Source: Brucella sp. 21LCYQ03 (GTDB taxonomy: Bacteria; Pseudomonadota; Alphaproteobacteria; Rhizobiales; Rhizobiaceae). Taken from it: DNA of 64,000 nt. The notes below the pieces were generated by a model. It made no database searches. It was not told where the DNA came from and saw only the letters and a list, made by a program, of their open reading frames with translations. How positions within the stretch are numbered: position 1 is the first letter of the stretch; each line of letters begins with the position of its first letter. The stretch is from NCBI RefSeq assembly GCF_023554105.1, contig NZ_JAMJWE010000018.1, positions 1 to 64,000 on the forward strand, read 5' to 3'. This document shows, piece after piece, positions 8,598 to 18,006 of the stretch. The translations under genes and the position numbers were made by a program.

Positions 8598-9770
8598 TCA
8601 AGGTGCCGGGAGAGTTTCGGGTTTGCGCCAGCCAAGAAACTTTGGCTGGCCGCCCTGCAGTTCAATAAGTGCAGCCGCCTTATTCGGGACGTGGCCTTCG
8701 TCAGCGGTTCCGTAGTCGAGGTCGCCCGTAAGAAGCTTGAACTGCTGATCTTCAAGACCCTTGGCGAGGGCAGCCCCCTCTACAGATCCCGCTGCCTTCG
8801 CTGCCTGCGCGATCATCATGATGGTGTCCCAACCGGTTGCAACGAAAGCTGTGTCAGGCTCTGACTTGAACATGTCCTTATAGAGAGCCTGGAATTTCTC
8901 CATGTCATCGCTCGCGCCCTCGCCCGCCCAGGTGTGAGTGACGAAGTAAATGTTATTGCCCATCTTTTCGCCGAGTGCCTGATGTAAAGCGGGATCGTCA
9001 TAGACATCACCGCCAAGGATGGGAGCGTCGTAGCCAATCTCGCGAAGCGCGCGAACAATCACAGCAATATCCGTACCATAGGAGGATACGAAGATGACAT
9101 CGGGTTTCTTGCCGAGCGCCTTGAGCCGGGCGAGCTGTGCAGAGAAATTATTGTCACCGTTGGTGTAGGTGTCTTCGAGAATGATTTCTCCACCATTCTT
9201 CTTAAACTGCTCAATGAAGTATTTAGAAAGAGATTTGGTGTAGGCAATGAACTGGTCAGTCACGACATAAGCTGTCTTCCAACCTCGCTCCTTGGTTGCA
9301 TAGTCGGCAGCAACCGCCCCCATCGTCGTGTTCCACATCGACAAGGTGAACTGCTTGTCACCGAGCGACCATGAACTGTAGAGCGGATCAGAAGCGCAGG
9401 TGGAGATTCCTACCAAGCCAGCGTTCTGCGCTTCTCGGCTTGCCGGGCTGCCGAAATCGAAGTCGCATGGCGCAACGATGACCTGAGCGCCCTTCTCTAT
9501 CAATTCTACTGCTACGTTTCCGACTGTTACAGGGTCGGACTTGCCGTCGATATTGACGAACTCGACCTGCTTACCCAAAATGCCGCCATTGTCGTTCAGA
9601 TATTTGACGGCGACCTGTGCGCCCTTGTAGCTGGGGGTGTCGAGAGAAGCTTGGACACCCGTAAGCGATAGCGCGCCACCAATAACGATCTTACTGTCAT
9701 CGGCTTTAGCTGCACTTGCCAGGAGCGCCGCAACAGACGTCGCGGCGAGAATCTGTATGAATTTACGCAT
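8598..9770 (-). CDS. Periplasmic substrate-binding protein of the Liv-type importer
   Basis: A protein of 390 residues with a clear Sec signal peptide (cleavage likely after ASAAKA, about residue 23) and a Peripla_BP_6 fold beginning IVIGGALSLTGVQASL. This family captures branched-chain amino acids, amides or other small amines. The ligand pocket cannot be assigned. AGGGGAA precedes the ATG. It is placed third in the operon after two hydrolase genes, and cells probably need more of it than of the permeases. Confidence 0.92.
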   Translation of the reverse strand: MRKFIQILAATSVAALLASAAKADDSKIVIGGALSLTGVQASLDTPSYKGAQVAVKYLNDNGGILGKQVEFVNIDGKSDPVTVGNVAVELIEKGAQVIVAPCDFDFGSPASREAQNAGLVGISTCASDPLYSSWSLGDKQFTLSMWNTTMGAVAADYATKERGWKTAYVVTDQFIAYTKSLSKYFIEQFKKNGGEIILEDTYTNGDNNFSAQLARLKALGKKPDVIFVSSYGTDIAVIVRALREIGYDAPILGGDVYDDPALHQALGEKMGNNIYFVTHTWAGEGASDDMEKFQALYKDMFKSEPDTAFVATGWDTIMMIAQAAKAAGSVEGAALAKGLEDQQFKLLTGDLDYGTADEGHVPNKAAALIELQGGQPKFLGWRKPETLPAP

Positions 9771-9835
9771 TTTTTCATTCCCCTTTTGTTTTTGATCAGA
9801 TCGGTGTGACCCAGCGTTTCGCGGAGCCGGTGGAG

Positions 9836-10501
9836 TTACCTTTTCGAACCGAGCTCCTTGATTTCTGCGAGCAGTTCGTCAGTCGAAAGTTGGCGGCAGT
9901 AACCTTTGATGGCGTTAAGCGAAAATTGCTCCCGCTCAGGCGTGTAGCTTGCGCAAGCGTCGGGGACCAAAGTCACCAGGTAACCAAGATCGCAAGCGTC
10001 ACGGACCGCAGATTCAACGCACTGATCGGTCAGTAGACCGCACAGGACAAGTTGACGAACTCCAAGGTTGCGCAGCAAGTAGTCGATGTGAGTCGAAATG
10101 AACACGCTAGAAGAGCTTTTCGGCAATATGATCTCGTCTTCAAGCGGCTGAAGCTCGTCAATCACCCTTCCGTCCCATGATCCCTTTGGAACATTGAACC
10201 CGGTGATTTTGTAATCCAGGCTGCGGTCGCGACCATCAAGCGTCAAGCTTTCGATCGTCGTGTGGAGGACCTCGATGCCAACCTCACGGAACTGCGCCAG
10301 CAACCGTTGCATATTGGGGACTGCGACCGTCGCCAGGCGGTCGAAGTAGTAGGCGTATTTGGTCTCCATCTCGGTCGCAGATACTTCTTTGAACTCGCCA
10401 CCGTCGCGTCTCGCACAAAAGTTTTGGACATCGATGAAGAGGATTGCCGAGCTTTTCGGGTCGAGCTTCACGTGACGGGTCGTCAATTGATTATAGTCCA
10501 T
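9836..10501 (-). CDS. Isochorismatase-family cysteine hydrolase
   Basis: The protein has 221 residues. The conserved triad is visible: D in AILFIDVQNF, K in IILPKSSSSVF, and C in LCGLLTDQCVESAVRDACDLGY. Members hydrolyse amides or carbamoyl groups (nicotinamide, N-carbamoylsarcosine, ureido acids). The ATG at 10501 lies within the last codons of the upstream formylglutamate hydrolase-like gene (11-base overlap), so they are coupled. The neighbours suggest it removes an amide nitrogen from the imported compound; the exact reaction is unknown. Confidence 0.88.
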   Translation of the reverse strand: MDYNQLTTRHVKLDPKSSAILFIDVQNFCARRDGGEFKEVSATEMETKYAYYFDRLATVAVPNMQRLLAQFREVGIEVLHTTIESLTLDGRDRSLDYKITGFNVPKGSWDGRVIDELQPLEDEIILPKSSSSVFISTHIDYLLRNLGVRQLVLCGLLTDQCVESAVRDACDLGYLVTLVPDACASYTPEREQFSLNAIKGYCRQLSTDELLAEIKELGSKR

Positions 10502-11294
10502 TCTTCGTAAGCTCCATTCTGACAGCAGCGGCGTACGCCGTTTGCGAAATGATATCTGCCCAGCGTGATTGGCCGGCCTGATTTGAGATAAGATCGTTCC
10601 TGATTTCGATGAGGACATGCGGAATTCCCCGCAACTCACCATGGACCGGTATAGTGTAGTCCGATAGATCATCGACGGTGTAAGGAACGTTCAACGCCAC
10701 TTTGATCTCAGGAAATTTCTCATTAACCTGCTCGAGCATCGCACGGGCAAACCGATTGTCCCGGTTAAAAAGGAGGCCGAGCTCGTACTCCCTATCCTCA
10801 CCCGTACTTCGCATCATCGGGGTGAAGCTGTGGATGGCAAGAAGAATTGGTCCATCATTCTGCATAGTGCGTCGACCCAAGGCATCTCCCACTGCATCGT
10901 GATAAGGGCGGTGGATCAGCGTATACCGCCGTTGGCGATCCTCAGGAGATAAGTTGCTATTCTTCGGAATAACCGTTCCATCGCTCATCTCGGGAATCGA
11001 ATCGCTCGCACGAGCGGGGCGGTTACAGTCGATAACGAGTCGACTGTAACGCTGGATATAAAGTGGCGCGCCGAGCATGTCGGATAGTTTGCGAGAGACT
11101 GCTTCTGCACCAACATCATAGGCAATGTGCCGATCCATTTCCTGGCGATCGATGTCAAGGTCACCTAAGCATGACGGAATCGCCCTGCCCGCGTGCTCGC
11201 AGGTCAGAAAGAAGTGGCCGCGGTGGTGCTCGCCAACGACCTCCAGCGGGTCCGGATCGCTTTCAGAAAGATGAAAGCGGCTGTCGTCACGCAT
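10491..11294 (-). CDS. N-formylglutamate amidohydrolase-like protein
   Basis: The protein has 267 residues and belongs to the FGase family (HutG2-like, zinc carboxypeptidase fold). Visible motifs are FLTCEHAGRAIP with metal-binding E/H, RLVIDCNRP, IHSFTPMMRS and the C-terminal LIEIRNDLI. The family cleaves N-formyl-L-glutamate to formate and glutamate, but no hut genes are nearby, so another N-acyl substrate is possible. It is the first gene of the leftward operon, divergent from the RpiR regulator. Confidence 0.85.
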   Translation of the reverse strand: MRDDSRFHLSESDPDPLEVVGEHHRGHFFLTCEHAGRAIPSCLGDLDIDRQEMDRHIAYDVGAEAVSRKLSDMLGAPLYIQRYSRLVIDCNRPARASDSIPEMSDGTVIPKNSNLSPEDRQRRYTLIHRPYHDAVGDALGRRTMQNDGPILLAIHSFTPMMRSTGEDREYELGLLFNRDNRFARAMLEQVNEKFPEIKVALNVPYTVDDLSDYTIPVHGELRGIPHVLIEIRNDLISNQAGQSRWADIISQTAYAAAVRMELTKNGL

Positions 11295-11965
11295 GTATAA
11301 CTCCGTTTATTGACATTTTTGTTTTCGTTTCTGCTAGTCGAACATCAGGATCTCTGCGCCAAAAAGCATAGCGATCTTTTCCTCACCAGCGGGCGGTGTT
11401 GGCTTATTGATTTCCGGCGACTTAACTCGTGCCTCACCAATCGAGGACAGAGGTAGCAATGGCCTTCGTTGTCTTGAGCAGCAAAGGAATTTCTACGTTT
11501 CGTCGTAACCGTACCCCCCTCGGCAACTGGTCGGAAGATAAATGGCGACCACCATGCTGCCACGCAAATGCGCCGCGTCAGTAATAAACCCCACGCCGCC
11601 AACCCCCTCTTTGTCCCGAGCATCACGGCCCAGAATTTTTCACGCTGTCCCATTTGAAGTGGGCATCTGGCACCGCTGTTACTGCAACCGCCAATGATAT
11701 TGGTTGCTTTCCGAGACTATCCTGGCGCGGCTGTGAATGATTACAATAGACGAATGTTTTTCATCAATGTCAACTTCAAAATGATATTCTGATATAATAT
11801 TTTCATATTCAGCTTTCGGTATAGACTGATAGAGACACTGCTAAGTGTATGGTAAATAAAATCGCGTAAACACGCTTTGAATGAATGTTTTCATTCAATA
11901 ATTGAATTTATAAATCGTTTGACAAAAAACTTTCGTTTGGGTTATATGATAGTAGGGAGAGGAAA
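11295..11965. promoter_or_regulatory. Divergent control region of the amine-catabolic island
   Basis: About 670 bases separate the two transcription units. The half near the regulator is very AT-rich. It holds a perfect inverted repeat TGAATGA-6-TCATTCA (11878-11897), a good operator candidate for the adjacent RpiR protein. A consensus-like promoter follows: TTGACA at 11919-11924, 17 bases, then TTATAT at 11942-11947. The half near the hydrolase operon shows no clear gene. Confidence 0.6.
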
Positions 11966-12859
11966 ATGCAGACTATTAGAGCGCGCCTACGCAAAATGAC
12001 GGAACAGTTGACTGCCAGTGAACGAAAAATCGCTCAAGCAATCTTAGCTGACTATCCTTTTAGTGGACTGCTCCCCATTCAGGAGCTTGCAGAGCGTACT
12101 GGGGTAAGTTCTGCCTCGATCACGCGTTTTGTGTTAAAGATTGGTGGCGGAGGATATCAGGACTTCCAGAGGCAGTTGATCGGAGAACTGAAGGAAGGCA
12201 ATCAGTCCCCCCTTGATCTAAAAATCCGACAGTCGCCAGCGGAGGCAGAGTTTTTGGTCGACTATGCAAGTCGCCTGAAAATAATTCTTGGGGAAATGTC
12301 GGAGACTATATCTCAGGAGCAGTTCGATCAGGTTTGCCGACTAATCGCTGACACTAGCCGCAATGTATTTCTCCTCGGTGGGCGTGTGTCCAATACATTG
12401 GCGGCATTCCTCTCAATCCATCTGCGGCAAATACGAAGTCAGATCTATCACATCCCCGATAATCCTGAGTATTGGCCGGAGCATATTCTTAGAATGCGCA
12501 AGAAGGACATTATTATACTTTTTGATTTCCGCCGATACCAGTCAAACCTTGCCGCTCTCGCAGAGATGATTTCGCGTAAACGCCAAGCGACGATCATCCT
12601 GATAACCGATAAATGGATGTCGCCGATAGCACGACATAGCAATGAGATCATCGCACTCCCGATCGATGCCGGCACAGCTTGGGACACTGTTGCAGCGGCT
12701 AATGCTTTCTTAGAAGCGGTAATAGTTAAAGTTTCCGAATTCGACTGGGCCTCCACCCAGGCAAGGATCAAGGCATGGGACGAAGTTCGAATCGATTTCC
12801 CATCGCCCGGAGAAGAACCCAACTCAGCTATTGATTTTGAGGGAACAAATGAAACGTGA
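11966..12859 (+). CDS. RpiR/MurR-family transcriptional regulator
   Basis: The protein has 297 residues. The N-terminal HTH_6 domain (residues 1-75) includes LTASERKIAQAILADYP and ELAERTGVSSASITRFVLKIG. A SIS sugar-phosphate-type domain follows (about 125-260: NVFLLGGRVSNTLAAFL, IILFDFRRYQ, ILITDKW). SIS domains usually sense a sugar phosphate, but RpiR proteins also control amine and histidine use. GGGAGAGG precedes the ATG. Its position between the divergent importer operon and a ligase gene points to local control of both. Confidence 0.9.
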   Translation: MQTIRARLRKMTEQLTASERKIAQAILADYPFSGLLPIQELAERTGVSSASITRFVLKIGGGGYQDFQRQLIGELKEGNQSPLDLKIRQSPAEAEFLVDYASRLKIILGEMSETISQEQFDQVCRLIADTSRNVFLLGGRVSNTLAAFLSIHLRQIRSQIYHIPDNPEYWPEHILRMRKKDIIILFDFRRYQSNLAALAEMISRKRQATIILITDKWMSPIARHSNEIIALPIDAGTAWDTVAAANAFLEAVIVKVSEFDWASTQARIKAWDEVRIDFPSPGEEPNSAIDFEGTNET

Positions 12860-14162
12860 AGAAATGATAATCGCATGCTGCAGCGATCTTGCCGGCAAAG
12901 TGCGTGGCAAGGCCTTCCCATCTAAGCAGTTCGACAAGCGTTTGCGCCGAGGCGTAGGCTGGACGCCTACCAATGTGCAAATTACCTGCTTCGACGTGCT
13001 GGCAGAAAGCCCGTTCGGCTCGCTAGGTGATCTTGTTCTTATCCCCGACGCGGGAACAAAAGTCTCTATTGAAAGCGGCGACAACATTCCTCCTGAGCAA
13101 TTCGTTCTCGGAAATATCTGCTACACGGACGGTCGTCCTTGGGAGTTCTGCACGCGTTCGATCCTTCAGGATGCACTAGCAAAGTTCGAGGAGGTCAGCG
13201 GGCTGACTTTGTTTGGTGCGTTTGAACATGAGTTTCAGTTTAGAAATTTGGGTGATGATGGGCACGGTGCTTTTACGCTCTCTGGATTTCGCGCAGAACG
13301 AGAATTTTGCGAGTCCGTGATTGCCGCTATGCGGCAGGCAGGCGTTTCACCCGACACGATCCTACGGGAATTCGGCGCCAACCAATATGAGGTTACAATG
13401 AACCCGCAACACGGGGTCACAGTGGCCGACCATTCCGTGATCACGCGTGAAGTAGTTGGTATGGTTGCACATGCTCTAGGACGACAGCCGACGTTTACTC
13501 CCATCCGCGATCCTGCAGGCGTTGGCAACGGCGTGCATATTCATATGAGCTTTCTTGACAAGGAAGGCAACCCGGCAACGTGGGACGGCGACTGCAAACA
13601 CGAACTCTCACCCGTCGCGGGCAAGTTTGTAGCGGGAATATTAAAGTATCTGGACAGTATCATAGCGATAACGGCGCCTAGCGTTGTGTCTTACCTTCGC
13701 CTGACACCCAATAGGTGGAGTGCAGCTTTTAACAATCTAGGCTTCCGCGATCGCGAGGCCTCAGTACGTATATGCCCGGTTTCGGACATCAGCGACATCG
13801 CAAAAGCCTCTCAATTCAACTTCGAATTCCGGGCTGCAGATGCGACGGCAAGCCCTTATCTTCAACTCGCGGCACTTGTTTATGCCGGCACGCAAGGCAT
13901 CAAGGAAAACCTGCTTGTCCCGGATGCGACAACCGAAGACTTGACAAAGCTATGCAGCGACGAACTTTCAGCAAGTGGGCTCGTGCGTTTACCACAGAGC
14001 CTGCAAGATGCACTCGACCGGTTTTCGGCCAACGATGTCGTAAGGGGATGGTTTCCCGAAGGATTCGCAGACGTTTACGTCAAACACAAGCTGCGTGAAA
14101 TAAAACACGTCGAAGGGCTTTCAGAGCAAGACGCATGTATTGCCTACGAAAGAGCTTACTAA
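12849..14162 (+). CDS. Glutamine synthetase-family ligase (gamma-glutamyl ligase-like)
   Basis: The protein has 437 residues and starts at 12849 inside the end of the regulator gene (11-base overlap, GAGGGA upstream). Glutamine synthetase catalytic-domain features are present: metal-binding GAFEHEFQF, NQYEVTMNP, the histidine motif GNGVHIHMSF, and LTPNRWSAAF...REASVRICP. It lacks the standard N-terminal features of nitrogen-assimilating GlnA, like the GSIII/PuuA group that ligates glutamate to amines. I infer that it activates an amine imported by the divergent operon. Confidence 0.85.
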   Translation: MKREEMIIACCSDLAGKVRGKAFPSKQFDKRLRRGVGWTPTNVQITCFDVLAESPFGSLGDLVLIPDAGTKVSIESGDNIPPEQFVLGNICYTDGRPWEFCTRSILQDALAKFEEVSGLTLFGAFEHEFQFRNLGDDGHGAFTLSGFRAEREFCESVIAAMRQAGVSPDTILREFGANQYEVTMNPQHGVTVADHSVITREVVGMVAHALGRQPTFTPIRDPAGVGNGVHIHMSFLDKEGNPATWDGDCKHELSPVAGKFVAGILKYLDSIIAITAPSVVSYLRLTPNRWSAAFNNLGFRDREASVRICPVSDISDIAKASQFNFEFRAADATASPYLQLAALVYAGTQGIKENLLVPDATTEDLTKLCSDELSASGLVRLPQSLQDALDRFSANDVVRGWFPEGFADVYVKHKLREIKHVEGLSEQDACIAYERAY

Positions 14163-14171
14163 AATATTGAA

Positions 14172-14201
14172 AAAGGTAGCGATCTGTAGATCGCTACCTT
14201 T
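14172..14201 (+). terminator. Rho-independent terminator after the ligase gene
   Basis: A perfect 13-bp stem (14172-14184 with 14189-14201) encloses the four-base loop TGTA. A short T-rich run follows. It lies ten bases after the stop codon. Confidence 0.9.
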
Positions 14202-14269
14202 CTTTATAGATTATTATGCCGAATTCCGTTCGGAATAAAACTAAACTTCGTTTTCTGGACTTGTGACGC

Positions 14270-14530
14270 CTTAATTCCGCCTCACCATCTCTTTTCGGCC
14301 GTAATTTTTTTAAATTGAGCCGGCTATATACATCGTATGTCGAATGCCTTCTGTGTATAAAGTAAAAGCCGTTGATGTATTTAAAAGCCTATCGGTCAGC
14401 CGCTGACGTCTTTGACACAAACGTCGCCAAATTAGATCCTCTTTCAATGTTTTAAATAATGTTCCTGACACATCATTATCCCACCATTTTCCTTCCCTCA
14501 CCTTGGGACTTTGAATTTGAACTGATATAG
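14270..14530 (-). pseudogene. Remnant of an IS3-family transposase (C-terminal end)
   Basis: Minus-strand translation shows the end of an orfB integrase domain: KWWDNDVSGTLFKTLKEDLIWRR, matching the family pattern with the catalytic E of the SFFKTLK motif changed to G. After a frameshift near 14385 it continues as KYINGFYFIHRRHSTYD, the usual end of these proteins. Everything upstream is missing. It is a dead fragment. Confidence 0.7.
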
Positions 14531-14829
14531 CCACCTTTGATAGCCATCAGAACAGTATTGACGGCCGCGATCTGTATGAAGAAAGAAGCTGGGCTCTGGA
14601 TTCCGCAAATCAATTTGCTCTATTCAATGCCTGTAATGCAATATTTTCTTTTTCAGACGGTCGCTAAAAGCTCACCCCACAACGCGCTGTGAATAAAGAT
14701 CAATGATGCCAGCCAGATACTAACATCCTTCTCGTGTCCATAAGTGACTGTGGTACTGCCAAGTTGTTTGACCATTTCATTTAAAGTATCAATCCTTAAT
14801 GAGATTACCCAGCACCTTCCACCGGTTGA

Positions 14830-15491
14830 AGGGTTGTAGTTTTCCGCGTGAAATTGTTGCCTAGGCAGTTCGGTCTTATCACCGATTTGTATTGGGAACG
14901 GCCTATGTGGAAGATCTTTTTGTTGAGCGTGGCGGCATGCCAGCCGGGAACCCATTCGCCGCTATATCAACTGTTTTGGCCATCATTTTGCAGACTGTAT
15001 CCGCCGGCATCGACCACAGCCTAACGACAAATGGCATATCGATGAGGTCGTCATCACTATCGCCGGAAAGAAATTCTGGCTTTGGCGGACAATTGATGCA
15101 GATTGTGATGTTCATGATATTCTGGTTAAAACGCGCTGTAATACCAAGGCCGCTAAGCGCTTTTTCACTAGACTGGTCAGACAATTCGGTTAACCACGTG
15201 TCGTCGTGACGGACAAATTGCGCAGTTACATCAAGCCAGTACACAGCCTAGCGCCAAATGCGCATCAACCGCTCCATTAAGGCCTGATTAACGCCATCGA
15301 AGTCTCGCATAGGCCAACGCGAAAAGGTATTTAGCCTGTTAAAGTCAGCGCGACATTCGCAAGGTTCCTTACCACTCACGATCAGATCAACCTGATTTTC
15401 CATCCTTTTCGCCAGAAACTTTACGCTGTATCCTTATCGCCAGGTATGTCACGATGCATTCGCATTATGGCGTGACTACACTGCCGAAATG
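14830..15491 (+). pseudogene. Decayed IS6-family transposase
   Basis: Joining three plus-strand frames gives most of an IS6/IS26-like transposase: FPREIVA, YVEDLFVERG, REPIRRYINCFG, then NDKWHIDEVVITIAGKKFWLWRTIDADCDVHDILV, TKAAKRFFTRLVRQFG, PRVVVTDKLRSYIKP, NAIEVSHRPTRK, THDQINLIF and DAFALWRDYTAEMT. The first catalytic D (HIDEV) and the second (VTDKL) survive. At least four in-frame stops (near 14862, 15190, 15279 and 15331) and at least two frameshifts make it non-functional. Confidence 0.8.
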
Positions 15492-15688
15492 ACCCCCATG
15501 AATACAAGCAAAATCATTTTGCTGAAATCACGCGCCGCTAATTTTTCAGGTGCCACTCATTGAGCGGCATTTTCAGTTCACCACCTGAATAAAATGGTAG
15601 AATTGGCATCCTTCCATCGCTTCCCATCGACCGTCCGTTTCGACACATCGAATTCCAATGTCAATGTTTTGGCGCGGTCTATCACTCT

Positions 15689-16159
15689 CTACTGATTCCC
15701 AATCGGTAACGAAAAGCCCGCTTTCACCCGGTCCATGACGACCATTGTTTTAAATCCCTTGATGTCGTTGTTTTCGTAGAAAAACCGCCGCGTGAATTGC
15801 TCGTAATCTTCCATGTCCTTTGCCGTTACAACGAGGATAAAATCTGCATCGCCAGTCACATAGTATCCAATCATAACCTCACGGGTGTTGCGGATGGCTG
15901 TCTTGAACCGATCAACGATGTCTGCACGCTCCCTTTCGAGCGAAACGAGTACGATCATCGTGATATGTCGGCCGACTGCTTTGGGAGATATGATGGATAC
16001 ATCCGCCTCGATAACACCTTCCGCCCTCAGTCGTTTCAATCGCCTTTGGCAGGCGGTAGGTGACAAATGAACTGACTCGGCAAGTTCTTCCGATGTCAAA
16101 CGATTGTTTTTCTGAACTGCCTTCAAAAGGGCCAAGTCCACGCGATCCAGCTCAACCAT
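15689..16159 (-). CDS. Lrp/AsnC-family transcriptional regulator
   Basis: The protein has 156 residues from the ATG at 16159 (AGGA seven bases upstream; a GTG at 16174 would add five residues). The N-terminal HTH reads LTSEELAESVHLSPTACQRRLKRL. The C-terminal RAM ligand domain contains VMIGYYVTGDADFILVV. Such regulators sense an amino acid. It is divergent from an aminotransferase operon, which it most likely controls, much as AsnC/Lrp-type proteins control diaminobutyrate and ectoine catabolic genes. Confidence 0.92.
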   Translation of the reverse strand: MVELDRVDLALLKAVQKNNRLTSEELAESVHLSPTACQRRLKRLRAEGVIEADVSIISPKAVGRHITMIVLVSLERERADIVDRFKTAIRNTREVMIGYYVTGDADFILVVTAKDMEDYEQFTRRFFYENNDIKGFKTMVVMDRVKAGFSLPIGNQ

Positions 16160-16189
16160 AAAGAAATCCTGCACGAAAATTAGAAAAAC

Positions 16190-16206
16190 GCGTAACTACT
16201 GCGTAA
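16190..16206. promoter_or_regulatory. Direct repeat GCGTAA, 11 bp apart, before the lrp-like gene
   Basis: GCGTAA occurs at 16190-16195 and 16201-16206, one helical turn apart, just upstream of the regulator start. It could be part of an Lrp-type operator. The match is short and could be chance. Confidence 0.35.
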
Positions 16207-16387
16207 TCTAACATGAAATTGCAATATCCGAAACAAAACAACATTATAGAATTGTTTGCGGACACACGCGAACCCGCGGTATTTTGCGTGACGACAAATT
16301 AGTTGGGCTTCGGCACTTGGCTCAAGAACGTGGATGCAAGCCATGTATCAATTAGGCCTGCTGAACGCTATACGAAAGGAAATAAGC

Positions 16388-17791
16388 ATGACCATCAATA
16401 TCCAGGATATCAACGAGAAGGACAGAAAATCAGTCCTCCATCCCTTTACGCAGTTGAAGGACTTTGCAAGTGGAAAGCTGGGTGATCCGACGATCGTTGA
16501 GACCGGTAAGGGTATCCGGATTACAGATGCTCATGGTAATCAATTGATCGACGGCTTCGCCGGTCTTTACTGCGTTAACGTCGGATACGGGCGGACTGAA
16601 GTCGCTGAGGCGATCTCCCGTCAGGCCTACAGGCTTGCTTACTATCATTCCTATGCGGCTCACACCACGGATGAACTCGCTACTCTCTCCGACCGTCTCG
16701 TAAAGATGGCGCCTGGCAAGATGAGCAAGGTGTTCTATGGAATGTCGGGTTCTGATGCAAACGAGACCAATGCCAAGCTCGTCTGGTACTATAATAACCT
16801 TCGTGGCAAGCCGACAAAAAAGAAGATCATTTCCCGTGAACGTGGCTATCACGGTTGCAGCGTGATTTCCGGATCGATGACAGGCATGAGCTTTTATCAT
16901 GATCACATGGATTTGCCGTTGCCGCAGATCACCCATGCTGGCGTTCCGCATCATTACTGGGGTGCAAATCCGGGTGAGACGGAAAGTGAGTTTTCCGCGC
17001 GTCGCGCAATTGAACTCGATCAGCTCATTGAAAAGCTGGGACCCGACAATGTCGGCGCGTTCATTGCCGAGCCAGTCCTTGGCACGGGTGGCATCACACC
17101 CCCGCCGGAAGGGTATTGGGCAGCTATTCAGGCCGTTCTTCAAAAGCATGATGTTCTCTTGATCGCGGATGAAGTCATCACTGGATTTGGCCGCACTGGA
17201 TCGATGTTCGGGTCTCAGCATTACGGTATTCAGCCCGATCTGATCACAATCGCGAAGGGGCTGACGTCAGCCTACTTCCCGCTTTCCGCCTCGATCATCA
17301 GCGAGAAGGTTTATCAGGTACTCGAAGATGGTGCGGAGCGCGTCGGTGCATTTTCGCATGGCTACACATATTCAGGCCACCCCATCGGCGCCGCTGCAGC
17401 CAACGCTGTTCTTGACATTGTCGAGAAGGAAGACCTTCCAGGTAACGCGCGCGAAGTCGGGAGCTACTTTCAAGCTCAACTGAAGGACAAGTTCGCGCAA
17501 TTGCCAATCGTCGGTGAAGTTCGCGGCGTAGGTCTGATGGGTGCCATTGAATTCGTGGCGGATCGTGAGGAAAAGCAGCGTTTCGACGCTTCACTCAAGG
17601 TTGGAGCACGCGTTTCCAAGGCGGCGAGAGACCGGGGCCTCATAGCCCGCGCGATGCCTCATGGCGATATTCTTGGCTTCGCACCGCCACTAGTCATCAC
17701 CAAATCCGAGGTTGATGAGATCGTGTCCATCGCTGAAAGCGCTGTTCGCTCTGTGATGGACGAACTGGTGAAGCAAGGCGTCAAGATCTAA
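16388..17791 (+). CDS. Class III omega-aminotransferase (pyruvate-type)
   Basis: The protein has 467 residues and starts at 16388 with AAAGGAAA upstream. Motifs are GFAGLYCVNVGYG (substrate entry), YGMSGSDANETN (phosphate), RGYHGCS, LIADEVITGFGRTG (aspartate to the ring nitrogen) and the lysine in ITIAKGLTSAYFPLSA. The form resembles omega-amino acid:pyruvate aminotransferases acting on beta-alanine, taurine, putrescine or diaminobutyrate. The following aldehyde dehydrogenase would oxidise the semialdehyde product. Confidence 0.9.
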   Translation: MTINIQDINEKDRKSVLHPFTQLKDFASGKLGDPTIVETGKGIRITDAHGNQLIDGFAGLYCVNVGYGRTEVAEAISRQAYRLAYYHSYAAHTTDELATLSDRLVKMAPGKMSKVFYGMSGSDANETNAKLVWYYNNLRGKPTKKKIISRERGYHGCSVISGSMTGMSFYHDHMDLPLPQITHAGVPHHYWGANPGETESEFSARRAIELDQLIEKLGPDNVGAFIAEPVLGTGGITPPPEGYWAAIQAVLQKHDVLLIADEVITGFGRTGSMFGSQHYGIQPDLITIAKGLTSAYFPLSASIISEKVYQVLEDGAERVGAFSHGYTYSGHPIGAAAANAVLDIVEKEDLPGNAREVGSYFQAQLKDKFAQLPIVGEVRGVGLMGAIEFVADREEKQRFDASLKVGARVSKAARDRGLIARAMPHGDILGFAPPLVITKSEVDEIVSIAESAVRSVMDELVKQGVKI

Positions 17792-17871
17792 AGCAAGACG
17801 CCATTGCGGACACCGCACGAGAACGCTCTAAATTTTGAAACATACATAGTACTCCAGTAGCAAACTATGTC

Positions 17872-17899
17872 TGAAGCCGCTCGCAACTGAGCGGCTTCA
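17872..17899 (+). terminator. Stem-loop between aminotransferase and dehydrogenase genes
   Basis: A perfect 10-bp stem (17872-17881 with 17890-17899) has an 8-base loop. No long T-run follows, so it may be an attenuator or an mRNA-stabilising hairpin rather than a full terminator. Confidence 0.5.
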
Positions 17900-18006
17900 A
17901 TGAAGAACCTCACCACGATTGCCAGCAGCTGTCACTATGTGATGCACCCCTCCCAAAAACGACTTGTATTTACATCTCGCCCAGCCGCATCAAAAAGGAT
18001 TTACAC

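Noticed and set aside
11345-11653. 102-codon minus-strand frame in the regulator gap
   Set aside because: No ribosome site, no family features and odd composition; treated as intergenic.
16430-17221. 263-codon minus-strand frame
   Set aside because: Complementary to the aminotransferase gene; no recognisable domain.
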